From G963674835 sp963674835 (GTDB taxonomy: Bacteria > Planctomycetota > Planctomycetia > Pirellulales > Thermoguttaceae): 64,000 nt of DNA. The notes beneath the pieces are model-generated. The model saw only the letters and a list, made by a program, of their open reading frames with translations, ran no database searches and was not told the origin of the DNA. The translations under genes and the position numbers were made by a program. Every line of letters begins with the position of its first letter. Position 1 is the first letter of the stretch. This document shows, one piece after another, positions 44,639 to 52,730 of the stretch. Location: NCBI GenBank assembly GCA_963674835.2, contig CAXXKC010000003.1:3100001-3164000 (forward strand), read 5' to 3'.

Positions 44639-45721
44639 TCACACCAACTCCTCCCGATCCCGGGTCAACTGCCGCCCGCTGGTCGGGCTCTGCGCCTTAT
44701 AGTGCTCCAGCCTAGCAATCCCCGCCGCACCCAGATACCCCGCGTCGCCCCCCAAACTGGCAAACCCGATGCTCGTCGACTCCGCCAGCGCTGGGAACGT
44801 CCGTCGGCGGAACTCGTGCCGCACCCGCTCCAGGAACTGCAATCCCAGCGGCGACTGCTCCATGCCAAACGTCATCGCCCCGCCCAAAAGCACGCCGTCC
44901 GGATCGATCGTGTGCACTAGCGTCACGATGCCGATTCCCAAGTACCGACCCGTATCCAAAACGATCTCTTCGGCCAATGCGTCGCCCGCCTCCGCCTCCT
45001 CGCCGACCAGCAACGGCGTCAATTCCTCCCCCGCCTCCAGCCGGCGCGTCAACGAGCTCTCTCGGCCGTTATCCAGCGCTTCCTGAGTCCGGCGAATCAC
45101 CGCGTTCGCGCTGGCATACGCCTCCAGGTGCCCCGTCTGCCCACACGGACACATCCGCGCATCGTCCTCATAATCGATAATGATGTGCCCGCACTCGGTC
45201 CCAAAACCGTGCTCGCCTTCTACAAGCAGGTTCCCGATCACGATCCCGCAGCCGACCCCCGTTCCCAGGGTCAACAAAATCATGCTGTGGAACTCCTGAC
45301 CCGACCCCACCCAAAACTCACCGTAGGCCGCTGCCGACGCGTCGTTCACAAACGCCGTCGGAAGTCCGCAGTGCTTCTCCACCTCCTCCCGGATCGGAAA
45401 CCCGCCCCAACCCGGAAAGTTCATCGGATTGATCATCACTCCCTTTGGCAGATCCAACGTCCCCGGCGTGCCAAGCCCCACGTGGGCGACCGCCGATATA
45501 TCCAAGTCCACCGACCGAATCAGGTTTCGCACCGCCGCGCCGATCCGTTCCGACGCCACCTCCGGTCCGTCCTCCACCTGGGTCGCAATCGAATCCCAGG
45601 CAATCGTCTGCCCCATGTCGTCGACCAATCCCAACTTCACCGACGTCCCGCCCAGATCGATGCCTACAAACAACGGCAGTCGGGCATCGCTCAGCGCAAT
45701 CAGCGACCGTGCGCACGGCAT
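44639..45721 (-). CDS. ROK family glucokinase-like sugar kinase
   Basis: This 360-residue cytoplasmic kinase phosphorylates a sugar, most likely glucose, with ATP. Start at MPCARSLI has GGGAGG upstream at good spacing. The phosphate loop is FVGIDLGGTSVKLGLVDD, the catalytic Asp lies in VNDASAAAYGEFWVG (VNDA), and LTLGTGVGCGIVI is the second nucleotide site. The ROK zinc motif C-x-C-G-x-x-G-C-x-E reads CPCGQTGHLEAY: the last Cys is His. His can bind zinc, so activity may be kept. LLGGAMTFG is the adenosine-binding segment. It is monocistronic. Confidence 0.9.
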   Translation of the reverse strand: MPCARSLIALSDARLPLFVGIDLGGTSVKLGLVDDMGQTIAWDSIATQVEDGPEVASERIGAAVRNLIRSVDLDISAVAHVGLGTPGTLDLPKGVMINPMNFPGWGGFPIREEVEKHCGLPTAFVNDASAAAYGEFWVGSGQEFHSMILLTLGTGVGCGIVIGNLLVEGEHGFGTECGHIIIDYEDDARMCPCGQTGHLEAYASANAVIRRTQEALDNGRESSLTRRLEAGEELTPLLVGEEAEAGDALAEEIVLDTGRYLGIGIVTLVHTIDPDGVLLGGAMTFGMEQSPLGLQFLERVRHEFRRRTFPALAESTSIGFASLGGDAGYLGAAGIARLEHYKAQSPTSGRQLTRDREELV

Positions 45722-45879
45722 GGCGAACCACCTCCCAGAAAGGACCCCCTCGACCTCCACATGTCACCGCCCCCTGCGGCATGTGGCCTAGTATAGGCGG
45801 GCGCCATTAGCACGACAACCATTTGTACATCGCGACACCCTCCCTCCCCTTCAACCATCCGGCCGTCTACAATGAGCCC

Positions 45880-46854
45880 GTGACGCAAGTTCTTCCCAAA
45901 CGCCCATCTACGCTGCGCGCCACCGATCCCGCCATCGTTGGCACGGCCTGCTGCATCTTCTCCGCCGTCGGCTACACCGCGGCCAATATCTGCCTACGCG
46001 TGCTCGCCGACTCCGCGCCCCTGGCTCTGTCCATCTGCGTCAAAGAGCTCGTAACCGTCGTCTTCATAGCACCATGGGTGCTCTGGAGAATCTGGCGAGG
46101 CCTACCCAGCTTGCCGCCCCCCAAGTCGCTACTCAACCTGACCGTCGCCGCCGTGCTCGTTCAGACCCTCGGCAATCTCGGGCTGCTCTGGTCTTTCAGC
46201 GTGGTAGGCCTCTCCATTGCCATGCCCGTTGCCCTCGCCGTCTCCCTGGCCACCAGTGCCGTGCTGGGTTGGCTCCTGCTAGGCGAACGCGTATCGCGCC
46301 GCTCGGTCCTGGCCCTCGCAATCCTGGTCGCCTCGATCATCTTTCTCAATCTCGGCGCCGATCAGGCACCACGGCTCGTAGCGGTCAGCCCCCTCACATC
46401 CTCGCTAGGTGTCGCCGCGGCGATCCTCGCCGGACTTAGCTATGCCTCGCTCACCGTGGCCATTCGAAGCACGGCCGCCGTCTCCGCGCCGCCTCAAGGC
46501 ATCGTCTTCGCCGTTACCACAGTGGGGGTCATCACCCTCGGCCCGCTCAGCCTTTGGCAGCTCGGCCCCACCGGTCTGCTTGCCACTCCGCCCTCTCAGG
46601 TTTCCATCATGCTCGTTGCAGGCCTGCTGAACCTCGTCGCCTTTCTCGCCATCACCAAAGGCCTGCACCTGACGACCGTCGTTCACGCCAACGTGCTCAG
46701 CGCTTCCCAGGTGGCCATGGCCGCCATCGCAGGAGTTGTCCTCTTCGACGAACCCTCCACTCGATCGATCGTGCTGGGGGTCATCCTCACGATTGTCGGC
46801 ATGACTCTCATCGACCGTCCGGCCGCCGAAGAAGCCGTTCCCGCCGGTGTGTGA
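45880..46854 (+). CDS. EamA/DMT-family membrane transporter
   Basis: This is a 324-residue drug/metabolite transporter with ten hydrophobic helices in two EamA repeats (residues ~20-155 and ~180-320). I use the GTG at 45880 (MTQVLPKRPSTLRATDP), which gives a normal N-terminus; an in-frame TTG at 45823 would add 19 odd residues. The second repeat carries TVVHANVLSASQVAMAAIAGVVLFDEP, which matches the EamA signature. The solute cannot be inferred. The next gene begins the hydrogenase operon 125 bases downstream on the same strand. Confidence 0.82.
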   Translation: MTQVLPKRPSTLRATDPAIVGTACCIFSAVGYTAANICLRVLADSAPLALSICVKELVTVVFIAPWVLWRIWRGLPSLPPPKSLLNLTVAAVLVQTLGNLGLLWSFSVVGLSIAMPVALAVSLATSAVLGWLLLGERVSRRSVLALAILVASIIFLNLGADQAPRLVAVSPLTSSLGVAAAILAGLSYASLTVAIRSTAAVSAPPQGIVFAVTTVGVITLGPLSLWQLGPTGLLATPPSQVSIMLVAGLLNLVAFLAITKGLHLTTVVHANVLSASQVAMAAIAGVVLFDEPSTRSIVLGVILTIVGMTLIDRPAAEEAVPAGV

Positions 46855-46978
46855 CCGCCGCATCGCCCCCTCACACCCCATTGGGAGCTTGTCGAAGTGC
46901 CCAGTATTGGCCAAATTGGGTACGTACCGTCGGAAAACTCTCGACGCCGGTGACCCTGCCGGCAGGATCAGGACCATC

Positions 46979-49162
46979 GTGAACCAGACCGTTTTGGATC
47001 AGTACCAAAACCTGGCCGACCAGGCGGAAAGCCTGCGACGCCAGTCGGACCTCGCCGAAAAGATCATCATCCAGACAGGCTCGGCTACCTGTGAAAACGC
47101 CGCCGGCGCAACCGACGTGCTCGACGAGTTCCGCAAACACATCGCCGCCAGCGGACGTACCGACATCGTGCTCCGGCAAACCGGTTGTACCGGCCGCTGT
47201 AGCCGCGAACCCATCGTCGGAATCTTCTTCCCCGACAAGCTGCCGGTCAAATACCAACAGGTCAATCGCCCGCTGGTCCACGAGATCTTCACCCGCCACG
47301 TCCTCCAAGGTGAGCCCCTCCTCGACCGCGTCCTCGACGGCCCCGTCGAAAAGCTCGCCCAACACGAAATCCTCACCTGCCGAAGCCGCCGCTGCGGTTG
47401 GCAGGGCGCCGAATCGCTCCACGACGCCCTTCTCCGCAAGCTCCGCGATTTGGGCATCTCCCCCGACCAAGTCCGCATCACCGCCGCCAGTTGCTTCGGC
47501 GCCTGCGGCCTGGGCCAGGCCGGCAAAAGCTCGCACCTCCTCGTCCGCCCCGACAAGGTCCTCTACCGCGTCTCCAGCGAAAAGGACCTCGACGACATCC
47601 TCAACGAACACATCCTCCACGGTCGCATCGTCGACCGCCTCAAAGTCACCGAAAAGACCGCCGGTCGCAAGTTCTTCGAGCTCTACGGCGATGTCGCCTT
47701 CTTCAATCGCCAAAGCCGCATCGCCCTCCGCCACAACGGCGTCATCGACCCCGAAAGCATCGACGAATTCTTCCACTACCGCGGCTTCCAGGCCCTGGCT
47801 ACCGTCCTCGCCAAGGGCGATCCCAAATGGGTCATCGACGAAGTTACCAAGGCCAAGCTCCGTGGGCGGGGCGGCGGCGGTTACCCCACCGGCCAGAAAT
47901 GGGCCATGGCCGCCGAAGCCGACGACCCGACGCGATACCTCATCTGCAACGCCGACGAAGGCGACCCCGGCGCCTTCATGGACCGAAGCATGCTCGAGTC
48001 CGATCCCTTCAACGTCCTCGAAGGCATGATCATCGGCGGCTATGCCATCGGCGCTCACCGCGGCTTCCTCTACATCCGCGCCGAATACCCCATGGCAATT
48101 CAGCGAATCGACACCGCCATCGGCCATTGTCGCCAACGCGGCCTCCTCGGCAAGAACATCCTCGGCTCCGGCTTCGACTTCGACCTCGAAATCCGCCTCG
48201 GTGCCGGCGCCTTCGTGTGCGGCGAAGAAACCGCCCTGATCCATTCCATCGAAGGCGAACGCGGCCAGCCCCGAATCCGCCCGCCCTATCCCACCCAGCG
48301 CGGCCTCTGGGACAAACCCACCGTCATCAACAACGTCGAAACCTTCGCCAACGTTTCGGCCGTGATCAACTACGGCTCCGGCTGGTTCTCCCGCGTAGGT
48401 ACCACCAACAGCGGCGGTACAAAGGTCTTCGCCCTCGTCGGCAAAATCGCCCACACCGGCCTCGTCGAAGTCCCCATGGGCACGACCCTCCGCGAAATCG
48501 TCTACGAAATCGGCGGTGGCGTGGCCGGCGGACGTCAACTCAAGGCCGTGCAAACCGGCGGACCCGCCGGCGGATGCATCCCCGCCAAATGGCTCGACAC
48601 GCCCGTCGACTTCGATACACTCAGCAAAGCCGGCTCCATCATGGGCAGCGGCGGCATGATCGTCCTCGACGAAGACGATTGCCCCGTCGATATCGCCAAG
48701 TACTTCATGACCTTCTCTCAGGACGAGTCCTGCGGCAAGTGTACGCCCTGCCGCGAAGGAACGACCCGCATGCTCGAAATCCTCGAGCGCATCACTCAAG
48801 GCCAGGCAACGCTCGAAGACCTCGACAAGCTCGAACGATTGGCCCGCCTCGTCAAGAAAGCCTCGCTCTGCGGCCTGGGACGTGCGGCGCCCCATCCTGT
48901 CCTCAGTACCCTGGAGCACTTTCGCGACGAATACCTCGCCCATGTGACCGAACAACGCTGCCCGGCCAAGAAGTGCACCGCGCTGATCCACTATGAAATC
49001 AACGCCGAAGCCTGTGTCGGCTGCACCGTCTGTGCCCGCAATTGCCCCGTCGCCTGCATCGCCGGCGATCGACGCAAACCGCACGTCATCGACCAACTCC
49101 GCTGCATCAAATGCGGCCGCTGCTTCGAAGTCTGCCGCTTCGACGCCGTCCAGCGCATGTAG
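46979..49162 (+). CDS. hydB: NADH-binding subunit HydB of multimeric [FeFe] hydrogenase
   Basis: This 727-residue NuoF-related subunit passes electrons between NAD(H) and the hydrogenase. Order of domains: residues ~25-110, thioredoxin-like ferredoxin with Cys38, Cys70 and Cys74 only; residues ~130-205, a second such domain with the full set Cys134, Cys139, Cys172 and Cys176; residues ~280-620, FMN/NADH domain (KLRGRGGGGYPTGQKW, NADEGDPGAFMDRSM), SLBB region and NuoF [4Fe-4S] (ESCGKCTPCREGT); C-terminus, two [4Fe-4S] ferredoxin motifs (CVGCTVCARNCPVACI, CIKCGRCFEVCRFDA). GTG start at 46979 with AGGA upstream; longer ORF adds no family sequence. Typical HydB has ~600-630 residues, so the extra N-terminal domain explains the length. 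Confidence 0.9.
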   Translation: MNQTVLDQYQNLADQAESLRRQSDLAEKIIIQTGSATCENAAGATDVLDEFRKHIAASGRTDIVLRQTGCTGRCSREPIVGIFFPDKLPVKYQQVNRPLVHEIFTRHVLQGEPLLDRVLDGPVEKLAQHEILTCRSRRCGWQGAESLHDALLRKLRDLGISPDQVRITAASCFGACGLGQAGKSSHLLVRPDKVLYRVSSEKDLDDILNEHILHGRIVDRLKVTEKTAGRKFFELYGDVAFFNRQSRIALRHNGVIDPESIDEFFHYRGFQALATVLAKGDPKWVIDEVTKAKLRGRGGGGYPTGQKWAMAAEADDPTRYLICNADEGDPGAFMDRSMLESDPFNVLEGMIIGGYAIGAHRGFLYIRAEYPMAIQRIDTAIGHCRQRGLLGKNILGSGFDFDLEIRLGAGAFVCGEETALIHSIEGERGQPRIRPPYPTQRGLWDKPTVINNVETFANVSAVINYGSGWFSRVGTTNSGGTKVFALVGKIAHTGLVEVPMGTTLREIVYEIGGGVAGGRQLKAVQTGGPAGGCIPAKWLDTPVDFDTLSKAGSIMGSGGMIVLDEDDCPVDIAKYFMTFSQDESCGKCTPCREGTTRMLEILERITQGQATLEDLDKLERLARLVKKASLCGLGRAAPHPVLSTLEHFRDEYLAHVTEQRCPAKKCTALIHYEINAEACVGCTVCARNCPVACIAGDRRKPHVIDQLRCIKCGRCFEVCRFDAVQRM

Positions 49163-49325
49163 AACGAAACTCAAGAGAAAGGAACCGGGGAAAGAGGAAA
49201 AAGGGAAATGACTTCGCAGTTGTTGTTCGACTCGGACGTCTAGGGACAAAGCAGAGAAGCCCGCCGCGGCCGGCCCTTCCCTCGTCCCACTCTTCCCTTA
49301 ATCCTGTCCCCATCACCAACCAGCC
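49163..49325. other. AG-rich hydB-hydA spacer
   Basis: This 163-base spacer between co-directional hydrogenase genes is unusual: a purine-rich run (AAGAGAAAGGAACCGGGGAA and following, 49173-49209) is followed by a pyrimidine-rich one (GGCCCTTCCCTCGTCCCACT and following, 49271-49311). It contains an 11-codon mini-ORF (ATG 49208 to TAG 49243). No Shine-Dalgarno is visible right before the hydA ATG at 49326. The neighbouring joins in this operon are tight (4-base overlap), so this gap stands out. Confidence 0.6.
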
Positions 49326-51083
49326 ATGCGAAAAAAGAAAATCAACCTCACCATCGACGGCACCCCGATCGTCGTCCCCCAGGGAACGACCATCATGGAG
49401 GCCGCCGAGCAACTCGGCATCCATATCCCGCGGCTCTGCTATCACCCCGACCTCAGCCTCGCCGGATCTTGCCGCGTCTGCATCGTCGACGTCAAGGGAA
49501 TGGGCTACTTCATGACCGCCTGCAGCGTCGAGGTCTGGGAAGGTATGGAAGTGCAGACCAACTCGCCCGAAATCCGCCAGGCACGCCGCGACATCGTCGA
49601 GCTCCTCCTCGACAACCATCCCCAAGACTGCCAAACCTGCGAACGTGATGGTCAGTGCGAACTCCAGAACCTCGCCTACTCGATGGGCGTTCGCCAACGG
49701 CTCTTCCAGGGCCGCCGCAAACAGTACCCTATCGACGACTCCAGCCACTCCGTCGTCCGCAACCCCGAAAAGTGCATCCTCTGCGGCCGCTGCGTTCGCG
49801 TGTGTGCCGAGATCCAGGGTGTATACAACCTCAGCCAACATGGCCGAGGCTTCCACACTGTTGTCGCCCCCGCCCACATGGCCAATATGGACGATTCCGT
49901 CTGCATCCAGTGCGGCCAGTGCATCAACGTCTGCCCCACCGCCGCCTTCCTCGAAAAACGCGCCACCGACGACGTCTGGCAGGCCCTCGCCGATCCCAAG
50001 CTCCACGTCGTCGTCCAAACGGCCCCGTCCATCCGCGCCGCCATCGGCGAAGGCTTCGGCATGCCGCCCGGAACCCCTGCCACCGGCAAGATGATCACCG
50101 CCCTCCGCGTCCTCGGCTTCGACGCTGTCTTTGATACCGACTTCGGCGCCGACCTGACCATCGTCGAAGAGGCCCACGAGTTCCTCACCCGGCTCAAGGA
50201 AGGCCCTCTGCCGATGATCACTTCCTGTTCGCCGGGCTGGGTCAGCTTCCTCGAAAAGTTCTACCCCGAGCTCATCCCTCACGCCTCGACCTGCAAGTCA
50301 CCGATGGGCATGGTCTCCACCCTCGCCAAGACCTACTACGCCAAACAGAAGGGAATCGATCCGCAAAACGTCTACATGGTCGGCGTCATGCCCTGCGTCG
50401 CCAAGAAATACGAATCGCGCCGGCCCGAACACTATATGCAAGACGGCATCCCCTACACCGACGCCGTCCTCACCACGCGCGAACTGATCTGGATGATCAA
50501 GTGCTACGGCCTCACCTTCGCCATGCTCCCCGACGGCCAGTTCGATACCCCGCTCGGCGAAGCCAGCGGCGCCGGCGACATTTTCGGCACGACCGGCGGC
50601 GTCATGGAAGCCACCCTCCGCGCCGCCAGCGAGCTCGTCACCGGCAAGCCCGCCGACCGCCTCGAGTTCACCGAAGTCCGCGCCGTCGAAGGCCTCCGGC
50701 AAACCTACGTCGCCATCGGCGATCGGAACATCCACGTCGGCGTGGCCAACGGCCTCACCAACGCCAAGATCCTCCTCGACAAGGTCAAACAGGGCAAGGA
50801 ACAGTTCCACGTCATCGAGGTCATGGCCTGCCCCGGCGGCTGCATCGGCGGCGGCGGCCAACCCTATCCGCCCGAAGGCGTCAAAGTCCTCGACCCCGAA
50901 CTCCTCCGCAAACGCGCCAGCGCCCTGTACTCCATCGACGAATCCAAGTCGCTCCGCAAGTCGTACGAGAACCCGGCGATCGAAGAACTCTACGAATCGT
51001 TCCTCGGGGGCCCCGGCTCAGAGAAGGCCCACGAACTGTTGCATACCCACTACGTGCCCAAGCTGCCGCGAGGCATCCGATGA
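49326..51083 (+). CDS. hydA: [FeFe] hydrogenase catalytic subunit HydA
   Basis: This 585-residue enzyme reduces protons to H2 or the reverse. The N-terminal electron relay has a [2Fe-2S] domain (Cys38, Cys49, Cys52, Cys66), the His-Cys3 [4Fe-4S] site (His98, Cys102, Cys105, Cys111) and two [4Fe-4S] clusters (CILCGRCVRVC at 150-160, CIQCGQCINVC at 193-203). The H-cluster domain has L1 as TSCSPGW (299-305), L2 as MPCVAKKYE (355-363) and L3 as EVMACPGGCIGGGGQP (498-513). L1 more often reads TSCCPGW. The C-terminal region is short compared with the T. maritima HydA. It sits between hydB and hydC, as in bifurcating HydABC complexes. hydEFG maturation genes are not in the window. Confidence 0.96.
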   Translation: MRKKKINLTIDGTPIVVPQGTTIMEAAEQLGIHIPRLCYHPDLSLAGSCRVCIVDVKGMGYFMTACSVEVWEGMEVQTNSPEIRQARRDIVELLLDNHPQDCQTCERDGQCELQNLAYSMGVRQRLFQGRRKQYPIDDSSHSVVRNPEKCILCGRCVRVCAEIQGVYNLSQHGRGFHTVVAPAHMANMDDSVCIQCGQCINVCPTAAFLEKRATDDVWQALADPKLHVVVQTAPSIRAAIGEGFGMPPGTPATGKMITALRVLGFDAVFDTDFGADLTIVEEAHEFLTRLKEGPLPMITSCSPGWVSFLEKFYPELIPHASTCKSPMGMVSTLAKTYYAKQKGIDPQNVYMVGVMPCVAKKYESRRPEHYMQDGIPYTDAVLTTRELIWMIKCYGLTFAMLPDGQFDTPLGEASGAGDIFGTTGGVMEATLRAASELVTGKPADRLEFTEVRAVEGLRQTYVAIGDRNIHVGVANGLTNAKILLDKVKQGKEQFHVIEVMACPGGCIGGGGQPYPPEGVKVLDPELLRKRASALYSIDESKSLRKSYENPAIEELYESFLGGPGSEKAHELLHTHYVPKLPRGIR

Positions 51084-51631
51084 CCACCCAAACCGACAAC
51101 TGGCAACTAGTCCAATCCACCGCCCAACGCGTCCTCGGCGACTCGATCGTCCAGTTCATCCAACAGTGCAGCTCGTCCGCCGAACCGCACAGCCACCTCA
51201 TCGCCGTGCTCCACAAGATCCAGGCCCAGTATGGCTACCTCGCCGAGGCCCACCTCGACGCCGTCGCCCAGCTCATGCAAATCCCGGCGGCCAAAGTAGC
51301 TGGCGTTGCCAGCTTCTACCACTACTACCGCCTCCAGCCCCGCGGCCGCTACATGATCAACGTCTGCCTGGGCACCGCCTGCTACGTCAAGGGCGCCGAC
51401 CGCGTCGCGCAGAAACTCACCGAAGAACTCGGCATCAAGTTCGGCGAAACCACCACCGACGGCGTCTTCACCCTCGAAGGTTCCCGCTGCCTCGGCACCT
51501 GCGGACTCGCCCCCGTCCTCATGATCGACGACGAAGTCCACGCCCAGGTTACGCCCGACCAAATCCCTGCGATTCTCGAACGCTACATGGCCAAAGTCCG
51601 CAAAGAACAGGCCCCCGCCCCCCGCGAATGA
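51080..51631 (+). CDS. hydC: HydC, NuoE-like [2Fe-2S] subunit
   Basis: This 183-residue subunit is of the NuoE/HydC family. The start (MTTQTDNWQLV) overlaps the hydA stop by 4 bases; the much longer ORF in that frame is only the shifted reading of hydA. The N-terminal helical region (HLIAVLHKIQAQYGYL...VASFYHYYRLQPRG) leads into a thioredoxin-like fold with four cluster Cys: Cys96 and Cys101 in CLGTACYVKG, and Cys137 and Cys141 in CLGTCGLAP. It passes electrons between the HydA relay and HydB. The order hydB-hydA-hydC differs from the commoner hydC-B-A. Confidence 0.93.
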   Translation: MTTQTDNWQLVQSTAQRVLGDSIVQFIQQCSSSAEPHSHLIAVLHKIQAQYGYLAEAHLDAVAQLMQIPAAKVAGVASFYHYYRLQPRGRYMINVCLGTACYVKGADRVAQKLTEELGIKFGETTTDGVFTLEGSRCLGTCGLAPVLMIDDEVHAQVTPDQIPAILERYMAKVRKEQAPAPRE

Positions 51632-51665
51632 GACACTGTTCGGCGAAACGCCCGTTCCCCCTCGC

Positions 51666-52694
51666 TCACTCTTCCTCCGCCGCCGACAAGTAGACATTCG
51701 CGCGAACGGGCGTCGTCAGCTCCATGAGCTTCTCCAGCCCAACCTGGTGCGGCGACTCTTGAATCATCCTTTCAAAGGCGTCCGTCTTGGTCGCCTCCTT
51801 CACGAGCGCCTCCGCCCGCTTCTTCTCTCGATCGAACTCCTCTTCGTCCTCCAGGCACAAAGCCGACACGTACATATCGACCACCTCGCGCGACGGAAGC
51901 GCGTCGTGAACAAACACGACTCGGTTCTGCTTCCTGTCCCATTCGATCGCCGACCAATTGCTCTGCGCCAGGAACTCCTCGTGCAGCGCCTGGGCCAGCT
52001 TCTCACGGTAATCGACCTGTTCCCGATTCCACGCCATCACCTCCGCGTGATACTGCTCGAACCGGGCAACGAAGCCGTCCGCCGAGACCGGCATCCGCGG
52101 ACCGTCGGGCCGCGCACTCACAAATTCCTCGTACAACGGCCCGGCATCCATCCCAGGATGACGATCGACGGTCCGCCCTGACGGATACTCCAGTATCTCC
52201 GGCAACTGCGTATTCGAGCACGTGAAACACGACCCGTCCTCAAACTCCGACACATAATCCACGACGACATCCGTGAAGGGAAAATCATAGACGACCGCAT
52301 ACGCCGACTCCTTCTCGTTCATGAAGGCTTCCACGAACTGATTCGTCGACTTGTTGATCGTAAACGTCCCGATCGGCTCGAAACCCGACGCCTTGATCGC
52401 CTCGCTCGCCGCAGCGACAAGGTCCGCCTTGTTCCACGAAACCTTCTCCTGCAAGGTCAGCTTGATGCTCTCCGGAAACAGCTCCAGGTCCTGCAGGGGC
52501 GCCAAGAACTTCTTGATCTTGTACTTGATCCAAAGAACGAGGACCAACAGCAAGATGGCTCCCCCGGCCAGAACCGCCCCAACGCCTTGTGGCCACGCCA
52601 CGATCGCCCCGATAATGACTCCCCAAAAGATCACCCGTATCAGCCACTTCTTCCACGTCGGCATCGTTCGCTTGGCATCCGCCGTCGAATCCAT
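51666..52694 (-). CDS. Hypothetical two-helix membrane protein
   Basis: This 342-residue protein is not recognised. GGGAG stands 8 bases before ATG 52694 (MDSTADAKRTMPTWKKW), so I use this rather than the ATG at 52700. Two N-terminal membrane helices follow (WLIRVIFWGVIIGAIVAWPQG and AVLAGGAILLLVLVLWIKYKIK). The rest is soluble and acidic, with a CF-TC pair (EDGSCFTCSNTQLPEI), a charged region (EDEEEFDREKKRAEALVKEATK) and a C-terminal half repeated in composition with Glu, Asp and Lys. It is convergent with hydC, and no partner is obvious. Related proteins of unknown function occur in planctomycetes. Confidence 0.65.
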   Translation of the reverse strand: MDSTADAKRTMPTWKKWLIRVIFWGVIIGAIVAWPQGVGAVLAGGAILLLVLVLWIKYKIKKFLAPLQDLELFPESIKLTLQEKVSWNKADLVAAASEAIKASGFEPIGTFTINKSTNQFVEAFMNEKESAYAVVYDFPFTDVVVDYVSEFEDGSCFTCSNTQLPEILEYPSGRTVDRHPGMDAGPLYEEFVSARPDGPRMPVSADGFVARFEQYHAEVMAWNREQVDYREKLAQALHEEFLAQSNWSAIEWDRKQNRVVFVHDALPSREVVDMYVSALCLEDEEEFDREKKRAEALVKEATKTDAFERMIQESPHQVGLEKLMELTTPVRANVYLSAAEEE

Positions 52695-52730
52695 GAGCAT
52701 GACTCCCGTTCCAAGGGTGTTCCCTAATCC

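Noticed and set aside
46871..49249. 792-residue minus-strand ORF opposite hydB
   Set aside because: It is antisense to a gene with all its cofactor motifs; the translation is Glu/Asp/Gly-rich with no domain, as expected from strong GC3 bias.
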